Below are positions 20,402 to 28,778 of a stretch of DNA of 64,000 nucleotides, in pieces. Source of the stretch: Paenibacillus agilis (GTDB lineage Bacteria; Bacillota; Bacilli; Paenibacillales; Paenibacillaceae); contig NZ_VNJK01000001.1 of assembly GCF_007786455.1 (NCBI RefSeq), positions 2,635,765 to 2,699,764 on the forward strand, read 5' to 3'. The stretch's first letter is position 1. Every line of letters starts with the position of its first letter. A model generated the notes under the pieces. That model had not been told where the DNA came from, did no database searches, and saw only the letters and a list, made by a program, of their open reading frames with translations. The translations under genes and the position numbers were made by a program.

Positions 20402-21493
20402 ATGGGCGAAAATGGAAAAATTTCTTCACTGCAACTCGGATATTTGATTTTCACCTATTTATCAGGATTCGCTACGCTATATATGCTGGAAATTAAAATG
20501 CTGGGCACAGACGCTTGGATGTCTATTCTTTTTGCGACGCTTGGAAGCTTATTATTGTTAGGAATTCTGCTATACATACAACGACAATTCCCAGAACAGA
20601 CGATATTTGAATACACAGAGCAATTGGTTGGGAAATGGATTGGGAAAGGTTTCATGATCATTTTCCTTTACTATTGCTTTGAGTTATGTATGCTAACGAG
20701 TAAAGCATTAACCGTCTTCTATACGACGGCTATTATGCCAAAAACACCGAGCTATGTATTTAATCTACTCATTTTTATCGTTACAGCCTATGCTGCTTAT
20801 TTAGGACTTGAAACGATAGGCAGAGCCGCTCAAATTATACTGCCACTCGCTGTTATTTCACTAACTGCGGTATGTGTATTAATAGCTAGCCTCATCGATA
20901 TAAATCCATTCTTACCAATGTTCCAAAGTTCAGGTAAGCAGATTGCCTATACATCATTTAGCACGTACGCGTTTCCATTTAGCAAAATTATTGTGTTCGC
21001 AGCTGTATTTGCTCGCGTCAAAGATAAGAAGGCTGTTTCACGAAATTCGATGATCGCCATTATTTTAGCAGGGATCTATTTCTTTAGTGCCACTTATTTA
21101 ACTATAGGCTCAATCGGCCCTTATCTAGCTGAGATTAAAACGTATCCATTTTTCACGGCTATTAGTATGGTACGAATCGGGGATGACATTGAGCGATTTG
21201 AAATTGTATCCATAGGATTTTGGACCATGCTCGTAATATTTGAAGGCATACTCGCGTTATATGTGGCTATGAGGTGTATTCAATATTTATTTTCTTTGCC
21301 TGATACGAAATGGCTCCATATACCGACAGCATTACTCTTGTTCGGATTGAGTGAAAAAAGCTTTACGAATGGCTCAGCTAGTATTATTGAATTCGACTAT
21401 ACAACCTATCCTTACACAAGTCTTATACCATCGACGATCATTCCTTTGGTTCTGCTGATCATGACCATACTAAAAAAACGAGCAAAAAAGTAA
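20402..21493 (+). CDS. Spore germinant receptor B subunit (GerB family)
   Basis: Ten-helix APC-superfamily protein, 363 residues, expected to form the germinant-binding integral membrane subunit. The family opening ISSLQLGYLIFTYLSGFA is at residues 7-24. It begins 18 nt after the D-type gene and is the last gene of the operon. Its stop codon is overlapped by a bidirectional terminator. Confidence 0.92.
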   Translation: MGENGKISSLQLGYLIFTYLSGFATLYMLEIKMLGTDAWMSILFATLGSLLLLGILLYIQRQFPEQTIFEYTEQLVGKWIGKGFMIIFLYYCFELCMLTSKALTVFYTTAIMPKTPSYVFNLLIFIVTAYAAYLGLETIGRAAQIILPLAVISLTAVCVLIASLIDINPFLPMFQSSGKQIAYTSFSTYAFPFSKIIVFAAVFARVKDKKAVSRNSMIAIILAGIYFFSATYLTIGSIGPYLAEIKTYPFFTAISMVRIGDDIERFEIVSIGFWTMLVIFEGILALYVAMRCIQYLFSLPDTKWLHIPTALLLFGLSEKSFTNGSASIIEFDYTTYPYTSLIPSTIIPLVLLIMTILKKRAKK

Positions 21494-21535
21494 GGCATCA
21501 ACTGCATGTTATATGCTAGCTGATGCCTTATTTCA
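21492..21535. terminator. Bidirectional terminator between germination operon and FMN reductase gene
   Basis: A 9-bp outer stem AAGGCATCA / TGATGCCTT overlaps the B-subunit stop. On the plus strand it is followed by ATTT. On the minus strand it is followed by ACTTTTTT, the better terminator, which would end the FMN reductase transcript. Confidence 0.75.
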
Positions 21536-21575
21536 TGTCTCGTCTTAGTCGTGCCTTACTTGTGAATATGAGCCT

Positions 21576-22130
21576 TTAATTAGAGCGATGTTCAATCCAT
21601 GTTACAAAATGCTCGATGTAGCTTTGAATGTTCTGCTTCGTACGTTCATCCGATACGACTTTCAGCTCGGCATTGACTTTCTCATGTACCTGCGAAATAC
21701 GTACTTTTTGAAAAGGCAGACAAGGAACTTGCATCGCTTCCAGCGTATGTCGTAGCTGTACTTGAGCTAATGCCGTACCTAGTCCACCAGGTGTCGCTCC
21801 AACAATGCCTACTGGCTTGCCCTGCAAAGCTCCGGATCTTGGCGGGCGTGAAGCCCAATCGAGCGCATTTTTGAGCACTCCGGGAATACCGGAATTGTAC
21901 TCCGGCGTAACGATCACAATACCATCCGCATCTCGGATCCCCTGATTAAACGCCACTACGGATGCTGGCAGCTCGCCCGCTTCCAAATCTTCGTTATATA
22001 GAGGGAGATCACCAATCTCAATTAAATGAAAAGCAGCAGGAACATTCAAATCCGCAATCGTGTTTGCAATGATGCGATTGTATGAATTTTTTCGCAAGCT
22101 TCCGCACATAAGCCCAATCTTCTTAGACAT
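21576..22130 (-). CDS. NADPH-dependent FMN reductase family protein
   Basis: Flavodoxin-fold NAD(P)H:FMN/quinone reductase of 184 residues (YieF/ChrR/AzoR-like). The phosphate-binding loop GSLRKNSYNR is near residue 10, and the family block PEYNSGIPGVLKNALDW is near 75. The frame extends 23 codons upstream, but the conserved fold starts at MSKKIGLMCGS. A purine-rich AGGAAGTGGGG stands before that ATG. Probably cytosolic reduction of quinones, azo compounds or metals. The exact substrate is unknown. Confidence 0.87.
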   Translation of the reverse strand: MSKKIGLMCGSLRKNSYNRIIANTIADLNVPAAFHLIEIGDLPLYNEDLEAGELPASVVAFNQGIRDADGIVIVTPEYNSGIPGVLKNALDWASRPPRSGALQGKPVGIVGATPGGLGTALAQVQLRHTLEAMQVPCLPFQKVRISQVHEKVNAELKVVSDERTKQNIQSYIEHFVTWIEHRSN

Positions 22131-22233
22131 GATAAGCCCCACTTCCTGAAATGTTATTTCTTTACTATTTCCTAGAAGGATATTCTTATTCGATATCAAG
22201 CTATAAAAAGGGCCATTTGCTTATTGTACTAGC

Positions 22234-22449
22234 TTACTTTTCAGCTATGTTGCATACATAGAAGGAGACGGCAGTAATTTTGACTGCTTCACCCGTATGA
22301 CGAAGCGCAGCACCTTGTGCCTCCACTAGGTCGAAATACTTCGTATATATTTTTGCTTCATCAAGCTTTGCCGTCGCATATGGCGCCTCTTCTATGTAAT
22401 AACGCCCATCCTCGTATTTTAAAACATGACCGTTTCTCTCTATTGACAT
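22234..22449 (-). CDS. Small hypothetical protein (71 aa)
   Basis: 71-residue acidic, soluble protein with AGAGGTGG 3 nt before the ATG. I do not recognise the family. It contains alternating hydrophobic and charged residues (LKYEDGRYYIEEAPY), fitting a small beta-rich fold, and no cysteine cluster or membrane helix. It stands alone, 103 bp upstream of the FMN reductase start, and could share its transcript. Confidence 0.5.
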   Translation of the reverse strand: MSIERNGHVLKYEDGRYYIEEAPYATAKLDEAKIYTKYFDLVEAQGAALRHTGEAVKITAVSFYVCNIAEK

Positions 22450-22524
22450 GTGCCACCTCTTAGAAATTAGTATGCTGTGTATTAGACATCATTAGACTAT
22501 GATACCATAACTAAGTTTAGGAAT

Positions 22525-22558
22525 ATAAAAAAGGCCAAGTACATCAAACACTTGGCCT
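22525..22558 (-). terminator. Terminator of the flavin reductase gene
   Basis: Minus-strand stem AGGCCAAGT / ACTTGGCCT (9 bp, perfect) with a 9-nt loop, then TTTTTTAT, 23 nt past the stop codon. Confidence 0.9.
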
Positions 22559-22581
22559 CTTAAAAGGTATCATCCATTATA

Positions 22582-23193
22582 TCACTGCGGACGCTCAATC
22601 GAGAACAGCTTCCCTAACGACGAATAATAGCTTCCGGCCATACGGCTTACAGGCTGCAGCTTCTCTGCATCAATACGTCCATCCTCGTAGATATCATCCG
22701 CAATATGAGCACGCACGACACGAGCGATTAATAAATCACTGGCAGGAGTTTCATCTGTACCACCCAGTGGAATAGACTTCTCAAGCACACACTCCATGCG
22801 AATTTTAGATTCAACAATTCCAGGAACACGAATCGATTCACTCTCAATCGGAGTTAAGCCAGCACGCTCAACTTCACTCTCGTTTGGCGGCAAATTCGCC
22901 GCAGTCTCGTTGACAGCTTTTACGATTGCTTCGTCAACGATATGGATCACAAGCTCGCCAGACTCAATCGCATTTCTCGCTGTATCCTTCATCACGCCCG
23001 CTTTGCGTTGGACCGATACAGAAAGCATCGGCGGATTGCTGGATACGATGGAGAAATAACTAAACGGAGCTGCATTCAATACGCCTTCTTGAGAAAGGGT
23101 CGTAATAAAAGCAATTGGTCTAGGCACAACACTGCCAATTAACAGCTTGTAAGCATCTTTATCTGTAAGTTGTGTTGCATCTATCGATATCAT
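22582..23193 (-). CDS. Flavin reductase family protein (split-barrel flavoprotein)
   Basis: 203-residue FMN-binding split-barrel protein of the flavin reductase-like family. The typical opening VVPRPIAFITTL, then NAAPFSYFSIVSSNPPM for FMN contact, lies in the first 55 residues. Such proteins act as NAD(P)H:flavin oxidoreductases or as stand-alone flavoproteins. GAGGAG precedes the ATG. A perfect inverted repeat lies in the promoter region, suggesting control by a dimeric MarR/HxlR-like repressor. Confidence 0.85.
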   Translation of the reverse strand: MISIDATQLTDKDAYKLLIGSVVPRPIAFITTLSQEGVLNAAPFSYFSIVSSNPPMLSVSVQRKAGVMKDTARNAIESGELVIHIVDEAIVKAVNETAANLPPNESEVERAGLTPIESESIRVPGIVESKIRMECVLEKSIPLGGTDETPASDLLIARVVRAHIADDIYEDGRIDAEKLQPVSRMAGSYYSSLGKLFSIERPQ

Positions 23194-23215
23194 AACAAAA
23201 TCTCCTCGCTTTAAA

Positions 23216-23245
23216 TTATCTTGAATTAAAGATAATTCAAGATAA
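23216..23245. promoter_or_regulatory. Palindromic operator-like repeat before the flavin reductase gene
   Basis: TTATCTTGAATT and AATTCAAGATAA are perfect 12-bp inverted arms around AAAGAT. The left part also forms an 18-bp palindrome (TATCTTGAATTAAAGATA), so there are three related half-sites. It resembles MhqR-type MarR operators (ATCTCGAA..TTCGAGAT). There is no T-tract, so it is not a terminator. Confidence 0.6.
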
Positions 23246-23341
23246 GGATTCTGTCAACTTTGCTGCTGCTGCTGCACAGCTTCAATCAGAGCTATTACTT
23301 TATCCACCGCTTGATTCGTTCCACTTTTCTATGTCTACTAA

Positions 23342-24679
23342 CTATTTGTTCAGCTCCTTTTTAAATACGTCCCATATCGGGCTATCATCGTTGCCATAAA
23401 CATAGGGCTCCCCTTTTTCTTGTGCCTCCCAGTATTTCCAATGAGCCTTATCTGTACCAAGTTCGTAATCCATACCTTCCCATGTATCTTCACGGAATGC
23501 ATAGAAGGACCAGTGCCATCCGTACTCATTGAAAATAGAAATCAAATCAGCCACGTACTGGTCAGCACCGCTTACCATTCGGTTAATACCGAATTCAGCA
23601 GCAATGATGCGGTTAGCCGGAATTTGATGCTCAGCTGCCCATTTCGCAACGGGATCTAGAAATTGCTGCAACGACTCACGGTTAAACTCTTTTTCCTCTT
23701 TATTTTCCCCTACCTTTACTTTTCCTGGGTATGAGTAAGTAAATCCTTTGCGTTTGTTTTGGCTCGTCATCTCATATGGCTCGTACATATGGAAAGCATA
23801 CAGCACTTTGTCATCATCAATTGGCTTTAAGTAAGAGAATGCCCACGGTGTGGCATAAAGCCCAGAGTCCAAAATAATAGGCGTTTCCGCATCTACCGTT
23901 CGAATGGATTTCACAATCGTATCATATAGCTTATTTAAATCCGCAGTCGAATTTTCAACTTTACTGTACCACGCCTTATAATCCTGCGTCCAAAAATCAT
24001 GGAACTTCGTTGCCGTCTCTGGATGCGGTTCGTTAATCAAGTTATAGCCGACAACAGCTGGGTGATCCTTCAGACGGGTCGCGAGATCCTTCCAAAACTG
24101 AGCTGCCTGCTCATGATATTTTTCATCCTGCCATATCCGATCATCATTCGAGCGATTATTGAATTGGCGCCAGCGATCACCTGGAAGACTTAATACACTA
24201 ACTATAACTTTCATATCACGCGCTGCCGCATCATCCAGATCTTTTTTCAATTTGGCAAAGTCCTCTTCAACAATACCTTCGTACCCATTAGCACTGCCAA
24301 TGAGGAAATCTTTCTCTGGTTCAGGGTCAGGCTTGTCCTTAAAGAAAATGTCCGGGTCCTTGCCCCATTTGTCAGGTGCAAGACGAACGAACTCGATATT
24401 GCTTTCTTTCGCAGCCATATAATTATCCGGAAGCGAAGTAGAATTCATAAAATTCGTACCTTTACGCTGCTCGTTCCAAAAAGTAATTTTCCCGTACTGC
24501 TCTTTCACGTTTATTTCCATTTGGTTGTTGTCTGGTGCTGGAACAGGCCTTGTTGGCTGTGCCGTAGGCGTACATCCTGTGGTAAACATAAGGCATATCG
24601 CTAATAGCGCGAATATGTGCTTTTTCATGTTTTGCGACGATACTAATCTGCTGCATTTTGATTTGCTAGTAAAATTCAT
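23342..24679 (-). CDS. GH5-family lipoprotein glycoside hydrolase
   Basis: Cell-surface endo-glycosidase of the GH5 (cellulase A) clan. The signal peptide ends in the lipobox MFTTGC (Cys near residue 36). The catalytic domain carries the acid/base Glu in NLINEPHPE (near 217), the conserved HMYEPYEMT segment, and the nucleophile in AAEFGINR (near 362). The ATG at 24679 has AGGTG 5 nt upstream, better than the start five codons earlier. It stands alone. The substrate could be cellulose, mannan or another beta-glucan and cannot be settled here. Confidence 0.85.
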   Translation of the reverse strand: MNFTSKSKCSRLVSSQNMKKHIFALLAICLMFTTGCTPTAQPTRPVPAPDNNQMEINVKEQYGKITFWNEQRKGTNFMNSTSLPDNYMAAKESNIEFVRLAPDKWGKDPDIFFKDKPDPEPEKDFLIGSANGYEGIVEEDFAKLKKDLDDAAARDMKVIVSVLSLPGDRWRQFNNRSNDDRIWQDEKYHEQAAQFWKDLATRLKDHPAVVGYNLINEPHPETATKFHDFWTQDYKAWYSKVENSTADLNKLYDTIVKSIRTVDAETPIILDSGLYATPWAFSYLKPIDDDKVLYAFHMYEPYEMTSQNKRKGFTYSYPGKVKVGENKEEKEFNRESLQQFLDPVAKWAAEHQIPANRIIAAEFGINRMVSGADQYVADLISIFNEYGWHWSFYAFREDTWEGMDYELGTDKAHWKYWEAQEKGEPYVYGNDDSPIWDVFKKELNK

Positions 24680-24885
24680 ATTTTCACCTCGCATTCATCA
24701 TAATGCGCTTCTGTTACACCAATGTGACATCTACTCAGAAGTTGATTTACTGCAATTTCCACATGAGTGCGGTAGAACGAACTGTTATATAAAACAACAA
24801 TAATTATGGTAAATGTAGACATCTCAGCTGATATTCATTACAATCCAAATGTAGAACAACCTCATCATGCATTGGAGTTGATAAT

Positions 24886-26955
24886 ATGAATCTATCTCGA
24901 AATGATAGGTTAAAACGATGGATATGGTGTTTTGTCATCATTGGCATGCTGGCTAGTATCCCCTTGGTTTATCAACGTGTAGCAACGGAAAACACGTCAC
25001 GCAGCGTTCAATTCGTTATGCATTATCGAGATCTGCTGCAAATGTCAGATTCACAACTTCACCCTGCTTCGTTTATACAAGAACAGCTGAATAACATGAA
25101 GGAGGCTGGCATTAACGCCATTGCGGTACATGAAAGCACACTTCAAGAGCTGAACTTAAGCCGCAGAATAGATATGTACTCCTCACGCGAAGTCAGCGTA
25201 TTGACCTCTCAACCGATTTCACCTCAAGAGAACTTCACCTATATCCTTTTTACGGAGCCGAATAGCCGAACTCAAATGATCAAGTTCATCGAACAGCAAG
25301 CACAACGTTTGAACATTACCACCCATCGTTGGACACTAAACGAACAAGATGGACTCATTCTAGAAATGCCACTAAAAGATGCGGCCATTATGCCGCTTGA
25401 TTACGATCCTCTCACCTTGCAAATGCTAAATGAGCTGCAGTTCGACATCGTTGCTTACATATCTAACCGCCGTCCGTTTGACGCTAATTTTCTCAACCAA
25501 TCGCTATCGATGCTGCGTAGTTATGGAGTAAACACATTGGTGATCGATGGAGAGAGCGTACCTGGCGTGACAAAGTCCATTAAAGAACAAGATGACAATA
25601 TTAAGCTTACAGCAGAGCTAATGCTTAAACACGGCCTAAAACTGGCCCTACCCGAATTGCAAAAAACCGAGCCCCTCGGATTGCAGACCCTCGCTTCCAA
25701 GCTCGATAATCAGATCATTCGTACACATATTTTCAGCGACTTCGATTCGGGTAAACTGATGGGCACGCTTAATGACAAGCAGCTTGAAGCACTCAAGACA
25801 AGATTTACAGATCGACTTGTTCTAGCTGTAAAGGATCGCAATATCCGTACCATCCTTATCTCCGCTAAACCAGCTGTTAGCGCAAGTACTGGAACCTATG
25901 ACAATCCTCTAGTACCGTTGTATTCAATCTTGAATGGAGAAGAAAGTGTGACTGCCCGACTAGAAAAGTTCAGCATTCAAGTTGGACAGGCGCCTTTATT
26001 TGAGACGAAAGAAGTTCCTATGCAGTTACTATGGAAGTGGCTTATGATTGGGGTCGGTATTGCTATTATTGCTTTACTGGTAGGATGCTTCTATCCCGCC
26101 CTCCTGCTGCCAAGTTTACTACTAGGAGCTGTCGCATCCGCAGGATTATATGTCCTTTCACCATTGTGGCTGTATAAAATAATTGCGTTAGGCTCGTGCA
26201 TCGCTGCACCTACAGTTGCTCTCATCTTGGCCATCCGCACACTGCGCAAGAAGCAAAGCTTGTCCCTATCTCCTGCACAACGAATCGTAACAGGTGTAAC
26301 TCTATTTATCCGTACTTCGATCATATCTCTTATCGGCGGTATGGTAATCGTCAGTTTACTAAATGACATCGTGTTTCTATTAAAAGTCGATCAGTTCCAA
26401 GGCGTGGGGCTGGCAAGTATTATTCCAATAGGTTTTGTCGCACTTTATATACTATTTTTTGATAAAAACGAGCTGTCTTTACGAGAAAAAGCTCAATTTG
26501 TTAAACGTATTTTGCTAACGCCAATCACCATACTTTGGTGCGTAATTGCAGCAGCCTGCTCTGCATTTCTTCTTTATTATTTTATACGTACTGGGAATTC
26601 CGGCGTCGTTTCACCGATCGAGTTATTGTTCCGTGCCTTGTTAGAACAAACGCTGGGCGTCCGCCCACGTCTAAAAGAGTTTTTATTTGCCTATCCACTC
26701 TTCTTCCTCGGTGCTTATTTAGCATTAAGCAGGGTGAAGGCTGGCATTATCATTTTCGCGATTAGCATCATTGGTCAAATTTCTCTCGTTAACACATTCG
26801 CTCATCTGCATACACCGCTTATCATTTCCTTTATTCGTGTTGGCTTAGGAATGACGCTGGGAATAATGATGGGATTGCTTGCTATAGCGGCTTGGCATAT
26901 CGTTTGTTTGATTTGGAACTATGGGAAGAAGTGTTGGTCGACACTTACAAATTAA
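24886..26955 (+). CDS. DUF5693-like polytopic membrane protein
   Basis: 689-residue protein. An N-terminal membrane anchor (about 12-29) is followed by an external domain of about 350 residues, reminiscent of a TIM-barrel hydrolase (MKEAGINAIAVHESTL near 70; YGVNTLVIDGES near 212). Some nine hydrophobic helices make up the last 300 residues. This arrangement fits the DUF5693 family, which I recall from Paenibacillaceae next to cell-wall polysaccharide genes. The function is unknown. GGAG lies 8 nt before the ATG. It has no operon partner. Confidence 0.7.
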   Translation: MNLSRNDRLKRWIWCFVIIGMLASIPLVYQRVATENTSRSVQFVMHYRDLLQMSDSQLHPASFIQEQLNNMKEAGINAIAVHESTLQELNLSRRIDMYSSREVSVLTSQPISPQENFTYILFTEPNSRTQMIKFIEQQAQRLNITTHRWTLNEQDGLILEMPLKDAAIMPLDYDPLTLQMLNELQFDIVAYISNRRPFDANFLNQSLSMLRSYGVNTLVIDGESVPGVTKSIKEQDDNIKLTAELMLKHGLKLALPELQKTEPLGLQTLASKLDNQIIRTHIFSDFDSGKLMGTLNDKQLEALKTRFTDRLVLAVKDRNIRTILISAKPAVSASTGTYDNPLVPLYSILNGEESVTARLEKFSIQVGQAPLFETKEVPMQLLWKWLMIGVGIAIIALLVGCFYPALLLPSLLLGAVASAGLYVLSPLWLYKIIALGSCIAAPTVALILAIRTLRKKQSLSLSPAQRIVTGVTLFIRTSIISLIGGMVIVSLLNDIVFLLKVDQFQGVGLASIIPIGFVALYILFFDKNELSLREKAQFVKRILLTPITILWCVIAAACSAFLLYYFIRTGNSGVVSPIELLFRALLEQTLGVRPRLKEFLFAYPLFFLGAYLALSRVKAGIIIFAISIIGQISLVNTFAHLHTPLIISFIRVGLGMTLGIMMGLLAIAAWHIVCLIWNYGKKCWSTLTN

Positions 26956-26998
26956 CAAGCTATAGTCAAGATCTAGAACCATGCTTCTCTCAATAACA

Positions 26999-27094
26999 AG
27001 GGCTATCTCTGCGTGGAGCCTCCATTTGTTAGAACCAATCCAAACTGGCTAACATTCTGGAGGACCGATCCCATGTGAGACAGCCCTATTTTTA
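26999..27094. terminator. Long imperfect hairpin between convergent genes
   Basis: Two arms of 34-39 nt pair with a few mismatches (AGGGCTaTCTC...CCTCCA...TGTTAG against the reverse of CTAACA...TGGAGG...GAGACAGCCCT) around a 16-nt loop, ending in ATTTTTA. It can terminate the upstream plus-strand gene. It is much longer than the other terminators here and may derive from a mobile-element end or MITE. Confidence 0.55.
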
Positions 27095-27148
27095 CATATA
27101 TGTTGAATTAACGATACATCTATCTGACATTATTACTAATTTGCTAGG

Positions 27149-28696
27149 TTACTCCTCCAACAAATTTCGCTGGAATTTTGCCATCGCTGCATACTCCTCT
27201 TCCAGTCTGCGTGGAAGGGAAATGAAGATCGGCAGCAGCTGATGATACAACTTCGCATGCTCCTTCACAGGCTTATGCTCATGAGATGCGCCTACCATCG
27301 TCGAAACAACATCCAACGAATCTGCTCTACCCGTTGCATAGAGACCCAATACGACAGCACCTAAGCAGGAGCTTTCATAGCTTTCTGGAATGACCACTTC
27401 CTGATCGAAAATGTCTGCCATCATCTGACGCCAAAGCTCTGAACGAGCAAAGCCTCCAGTCGCATGAATCCGATGAGGTCTGCCGATCTGCTCTTCCATG
27501 GCTAAGAGCACCGTGTACAGATTGAAGATGATCCCTTCCAATACCGCACGAATCATATGCTCTTTACGATGATGCATCGTTAAGCCGAAGAAGGAGCCTC
27601 TCGCATCTGCATTCCAGAGCGGAGCACGCTCACCAGTAAAGAACGGATGGAACAGCAGTCCATCTGATCCAGGCCGTACGCGCTCAGCAATTTGCGTGAG
27701 CAGATCATACGGATCTATGCCAAGCCGCTTCGCAGCTTCCACTTCGGATGCTGCAAGCTCGTCCCTTACCCAGCGGAACAGCATGCCGCCGTTATTTACA
27801 GGACCACCAACTACCCAATGCTTGTCTGTTAACGCATAGCAGAACGTACGCCCTTTCGGGTCAGTAACAGGGCGGTCGACTACGGTACGAATCGCTCCGC
27901 TCGTCCCGATTGTAACTGCTACGACTCCAGGCTGAATCGCATTAACACCGAGATTGGACAGAACGCCATCGCTTGCTCCCACGATAAAGATTGTTTCAGG
28001 ATCAAGCCCCATCTCACCGGCATAAGCCGTATCCAACCCCTTCATCTGATGCGTCGTAGGCACGAGCTCTGACAGCTGTTCTCTGCCGACACCAGCTATT
28101 TGGAGCGCTTCCTCATCCCAATCGAGCTGCTGCAGATTAAACATGCCTGTCGCAGAAGCGATGGAGTAATCTATGACATATTTGCCAAACAACTTCGCAA
28201 ATACATATTCTTTAATTGAAATAAATTTGGTTGTCTTCGCAAATAGCTCCGGCTCTTCGTCACGCAGCCACATTAGCTTCGTTATCGGCGACATCGGATG
28301 AATCGGTGTCCCTGTACGACGATACAGCTCATGCCCGTTCATTTCCTGCTTCAAGCGTGCGGCATAAGCAGCACTCCGATTGTCCGCCCACGTAATGCAT
28401 GGCGTCAACGGATCACCTACCGCATCCACAGCAATGACACTATGCATCGCGGAGCTAAAGGATACGAATAGCACATCGGCTGGCGATATGTTGCTATTCG
28501 ACATCACCTGTTTAACCGATTGAATGACCGCTTGGTAAATCTGTTCCGGATTCTGCTCTGCAATCGTGGCGTTAGGTGTAAATAAAGGATACTCTTCCCC
28601 GCCTTTTGCTACGACTGTGCCGTCTTCCTGGAACAGAACTGCCTTCGTACTCGTTGTACCGATATCGATACCGATCGTATATAGAACTTTGCTCAT
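27149..28696 (-). CDS. gntK: Gluconokinase (FGGY carbohydrate kinase)
   Basis: FGGY-family sugar kinase phosphorylating gluconate to 6-phosphogluconate. The N-terminal ATP-binding GIDIGTTSTKAVLF begins near residue 7, and the catalytic-Asp segment TWADNRSAAY is near 95. The C-terminal actin-fold motif is HATGGFARSELWRQMMAD. The frame is open 26 codons upstream, but AAGAAGGG stands 7 nt before the ATG at 28696, giving 515 residues. Gluconokinase rather than xylulokinase is chosen because the neighbours are GntP, GntR and Gnd. Confidence 0.9.
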   Translation of the reverse strand: MSKVLYTIGIDIGTTSTKAVLFQEDGTVVAKGGEEYPLFTPNATIAEQNPEQIYQAVIQSVKQVMSNSNISPADVLFVSFSSAMHSVIAVDAVGDPLTPCITWADNRSAAYAARLKQEMNGHELYRRTGTPIHPMSPITKLMWLRDEEPELFAKTTKFISIKEYVFAKLFGKYVIDYSIASATGMFNLQQLDWDEEALQIAGVGREQLSELVPTTHQMKGLDTAYAGEMGLDPETIFIVGASDGVLSNLGVNAIQPGVVAVTIGTSGAIRTVVDRPVTDPKGRTFCYALTDKHWVVGGPVNNGGMLFRWVRDELAASEVEAAKRLGIDPYDLLTQIAERVRPGSDGLLFHPFFTGERAPLWNADARGSFFGLTMHHRKEHMIRAVLEGIIFNLYTVLLAMEEQIGRPHRIHATGGFARSELWRQMMADIFDQEVVIPESYESSCLGAVVLGLYATGRADSLDVVSTMVGASHEHKPVKEHAKLYHQLLPIFISLPRRLEEEYAAMAKFQRNLLEE

Positions 28697-28734
28697 AACA
28701 TAACCCTTCTTTCCATCCACTACCTTTATTGCAT

Positions 28735-28769
28735 GTTCAAAAAGTCCGATTATAACGGACTTTTCGAAC
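28735..28769 (-). terminator. Intercistronic hairpin between gntP and gntK
   Basis: Minus-strand AAAAGTCCG-TTATAAT-CGGACTTTT, extended by GTTC/GAAC, starts 9 nt after the gntP stop and has a T-run in its 3' arm. It may be a partial terminator or stabilise the upstream message, lowering gntK relative to gntP. Confidence 0.7.
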
Positions 28770-28778
28770 TGCATCTAT

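Noticed and set aside
27149..28696. Xylulokinase
   Set aside because: FGGY kinases look alike, but the neighbours are gluconate permease, GntR and 6-phosphogluconate dehydrogenase, with no xylose isomerase.
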